From Pseudomonas sp. (lineage in GTDB: Bacteria; Pseudomonadota; Gammaproteobacteria; Pseudomonadales; Pseudomonadaceae), in assembly GCA_026398835.1 (NCBI GenBank), contig JAPLSD010000235.1, forward strand, positions 1 to 5,327: a stretch of 5,327 bases of DNA, in the 5' to 3' direction. Shown piece after piece: positions 4,175 through 5,327 of the stretch. The notes under the pieces were generated by a model that saw only the letters and a program-made list of their open reading frames with translations, had not been told where the DNA came from and searched no databases. The position numbers were made by a program, and so were the translations under genes. Numbering within the stretch: the first letter of the stretch is position 1; each line of letters starts with the position of its first letter.

Positions 4175-5327
4175 ATGAGCGTGGAAACTCAAAAGGAAAC
4201 CCTGGGCTTCCAGACCGAGGTAAAGCAACTGCTGCACCTCATGATCCATTCGCTGTATTCCAACAAGGAAATTTTCCTTCGCGAATTGATTTCGAACGCC
4301 TCTGACGCTGTCGACAAATTACGTTTCGAAGCGCTGTCCAAGCCTGATTTGCTGGAAGGCGGCGCCGAGCTGAAAATCCGTGTGAGCTTCGACAAAGACG
4401 CGAAAACCGTCACCCTCGAAGACAACGGCATCGGCATGAGCCGCGAAGATGTGATCACCCACCTGGGGACCATCGCCAAGTCTGGCACTGCCGATTTCAT
4501 GAAACATCTCTCGGGCGATCAGAAGAAAGACTCGCACCTGATCGGTCAGTTCGGCGTCGGTTTCTACTCCGCGTTCATTGTTGCCGATAAAGTCGATGTG
4601 TTCAGCCGTCGTGCTGGCCTCGCTGCCAGCGAAGGCGTGCATTGGTCGTCCAAGGGGGAAGGCGAATTCGAAGTTGCTACCCTAGAGAAAGCCGACCGCG
4701 GTACCCGCATCGTGCTGCACCTGAAATCCGGTGAAAACGAATTCGCTGATGGCTGGCGTCTGCGCAACATCATCAAGAAGTACTCTGACCACATCGCCTT
4801 GCCGATCGAGCTGCCGAAAGAACAGGCTGCTGCAGAAGGCGAAGAGGCGCCTGCGCTTGAATGGGAAACCGTCAACCGCGCCAGCGCGCTGTGGACCCGT
4901 CCGCGCACTGAGGTTGCGGAGGCGGAATACCAGGAGTTTTACAAGCACGTTGCCCACGATTTCGAAAACCCGCTGAGCTGGAGTCACAACAAGGTTGAAG
5001 GCAAGCTGGAATACAGCTCGCTGCTTTATGTACCTGCCCGTGCTCCGTTTGACCTGCATCAGCGTGAAGCGCCACGCGGCTTGAAGCTGTATGTGCAGCG
5101 CGTATTTGTCATGGATCACACTGAGTCGTTCCTGCCGCTGTACCTGCGCTTCATCAAAGGTGTGGTCGACTCCAACGACTTGTCGTTGAACGTGTCGCGG
5201 GAAATCCTGCAGAAAGACCCGATCATCGACTCCATGAAGTCGGCGCTGACCAAGCGTGTTCTCGACATGCTGGATAAGCTGGCGAAGAACGAGCCTGAGC
5301 AATACAAAGGCTTCTGGAAGAATTTCG
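4175..5327 (+). CDS. htpG: Molecular chaperone HtpG (bacterial Hsp90), 3' end outside the window
   Basis: This ATP-driven cytosolic chaperone acts as a homodimer in folding and stress recovery. The window holds 384 codons of a protein usually near 634 residues, so most of the middle and the C-terminal dimerisation domains are split or missing. The GHKL ATPase domain is complete: [12 protein letters not shown] (34-45) with the catalytic Glu37 and Asn41, LEDNGIGMS (81-89) with the nucleotide-contacting Asp83, GTIAKSGT (98-105) and [12 protein letters not shown] (123-134) of the lid region. A Glu/Ala-rich linker (214-228) leads to the middle domain with WTRPRTEV (240-247). [11 protein letters not shown] (336-346) carries Arg342, equivalent to the arginine that contacts the ATP gamma-phosphate. 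The start [12 protein letters not shown] matches the form I know for pseudomonads. ATGs at 4163 and 4169, also in frame (Met-Thr-Met-Thr before Met-Ser), sit closer to the ribosome binding site and are equally possible. A heat-shock-like promoter lies 70-100 bases upstream. No frameshift is seen up to the edge. Confidence 0.97.
   Translation, partial: MSVETQKETLGFQTEVKQLLHLMIHSLYSNKEIFLRELISNASDAVDKLRFEALSKPDLLEGGAELKIRVSFDKDAKTVTLEDNGIGMSREDVITHLGTIAKSGTADFMKHLSGDQKKDSHLIGQFGVGFYSAFIVADKVDVFSRRAGLAASEGVHWSSKGEGEFEVATLEKADRGTRIVLHLKSGENEFADGWRLRNIIKKYSDHIALPIELPKEQAAAEGEEAPALEWETVNRASALWTRPRTEVAEAEYQEFYKHVAHDFENPLSWSHNKVEGKLEYSSLLYVPARAPFDLHQREAPRGLKLYVQRVFVMDHTESFLPLYLRFIKGVVDSNDLSLNVSREILQKDPIIDSMKSALTKRVLDMLDKLAKNEPEQYKGFWKNF

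Noticed and set aside
4682..5302. Long 206-codon open frame on the minus strand inside htpG
   Set aside because: It is antisense to conserved HtpG codons, has no recognisable domain, and its composition (rich in Arg, Gln, Val and Leu) is what reverse reading of GC-rich Pseudomonas codons gives.

Overview
The window reads as a chromosomal core segment of a Pseudomonas, most likely of the P. fluorescens/P. putida side of the genus. The partial HtpG, the BraB/BrnQ-type carrier and the DUF599 protein all look like Pseudomonas versions. Codons are GC-rich at third positions but less extreme than in P. aeruginosa. From memory, P. aeruginosa also carries braB (PA1590) and htpG (PA1596) a few genes apart, so this is probably conserved synteny rather than an island. 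I see no mobile element, tRNA, rRNA or CRISPR array.

Layout from left to right: (1) brnQ/braB, a sodium-coupled branched-chain amino acid carrier (68-1381, +), closed by a strong intrinsic terminator (1423-1457). (2) A two-gene membrane-protein operon: a DUF599 protein (1550-2287, +) overlapping by one base with a MAPEG-family protein (2287-2688, +), closed by a terminator (2706-2735). That terminator sits between convergent genes and could also stop transcription from the right. (3) A small, Ala/Lys/Glu-rich lipoprotein gene on the minus strand (2755-3003), preceded by a good match to an AlgU (sigma-E-type) promoter. (4) A divergently transcribed pair of hotdog-fold (PaaI/4HBT-like) thioesterase genes (3154-3630 and 3627-4079, +), joined by an ATGA overlap. 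(5) The first 384 codons of htpG (from 4175, +), the bacterial Hsp90, which runs off the right edge. Its apparent heat-shock (sigma-32) promoter overlaps the stop codon of the second thioesterase.

Two envelope or protein-stress signals sit close together: the AlgU-like promoter of the lipoprotein and the sigma-32-like promoter of htpG. No terminator separates the thioesterase pair from htpG, so some htpG transcript probably comes by read-through, with the heat-shock promoter adding induction. The htpG leader is the least ordinary stretch. It has three in-frame ATG codons, a repeated nonamer, and two small hairpins, one of which partly covers the ribosome binding site.

I found no previously undescribed system. 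All five complete, recognisable genes and htpG belong to known families, although the DUF599, MAPEG, lipoprotein and thioesterase proteins have no assigned biological role that I can support. The findings concern regulation and start sites and carry modest interest.
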